This document shows, piece after piece, positions 5,608 to 5,627 of a DNA stretch of 5,627 nt. Source of the DNA: an uncultured Clostridia bacterium (GTDB lineage: Bacteria > Bacillota > Clostridia > Oscillospirales > Acutalibacteraceae); assembly GCA_947565265.1 (NCBI GenBank), contig CANOFK010000093.1, positions 1-5,627 of the forward strand, in the 5' to 3' direction. The notes below the pieces were generated by a model that was given only the letters and a program-made list of their open reading frames with translations, was not told the origin of the DNA and did no database searches. The translations under genes and the position numbers were made by a program. Positions within the stretch are counted from its first letter, which is position 1. Every line of letters starts with the position of its first letter.

Positions 5608-5627
5608 ATGCGCAAGAATAGCGTTTT
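5608..5627 (+). CDS. possible start of the next gene (partial, runs off the window)
   Basis: An ATG at 5608 opens a frame reading MRKNSV up to the window end, with AGGTGA at 5592-5597 as a possible ribosome site 10 bases upstream. The predicted transcript start of the promoter at 5561-5589 falls inside that site, so either the true start codon is further downstream or the leader is very short. Too little sequence to assign a function. Confidence 0.25.

Overview
The window is a GC-rich stretch with all recognisable genes on the + strand. ATG starts, strong Shine-Dalgarno sites, an EPS-type sugar transferase tail and an LTA-synthase-family membrane enzyme point to a Gram-positive, high-GC Clostridia-type bacterium (an Oscillospiraceae-like gut Firmicute would fit). 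That placement is inference from protein style; no marker gene is present.

Layout. (1) 2-181: C-terminal tail of a membrane undecaprenyl-phosphate sugar phosphotransferase. (2) 178-408: a 76-residue, two-helix membrane protein of unknown function, start/stop overlapped with the first gene. (3) 398-1120: a complete WecG/TagA/CpsF (GT26) glycosyltransferase, overlapping gene 2 by 11 bases. (4) 1121-1473: a 353-base gap holding a small GC hairpin, a striking A-rich tract with a 17-base direct repeat, a long imperfect hairpin and a possible promoter or leader ORF. (5) 1474-2589: non-hydrolysing UDP-GlcNAc 2-epimerase (wecB/mnaA). (6) 2702-4753: LTA-synthase/phosphoglycerol-transferase-type membrane sulfatase-fold enzyme, 683 residues. 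(7) 4754-4890: a gap with a weak terminator candidate and a perfect 9-bp stem-loop. (8) 4891-5511: GNAT acetyltransferase. (9) 5512-5627: a weak terminator candidate, a good promoter (TTGTCA-17-TATGAT, extended -10) and perhaps the first codons of the next gene.

How the genes fit together. The first six features read as part of a cell-surface glycopolymer locus. The sugar phosphotransferase loads the first sugar-phosphate on undecaprenyl phosphate, the epimerase makes UDP-ManNAc from UDP-GlcNAc, the TagA-type enzyme adds a ManNAc-type sugar to the lipid-linked acceptor, and the LTA-synthase-like enzyme could add or polymerise glycerol phosphate outside the membrane. The individual families are well supported; the combined pathway is inference. 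The GNAT gene has its own leader and is not obviously part of the pathway.

I found no tRNA, rRNA, CRISPR array, insertion sequence or defence system. The least explained elements are the 76-residue coupled membrane protein, the A-rich tract and long hairpin upstream of wecB, and a 17-base exact repeat shared by the leader and the 3' end of the GNAT gene.
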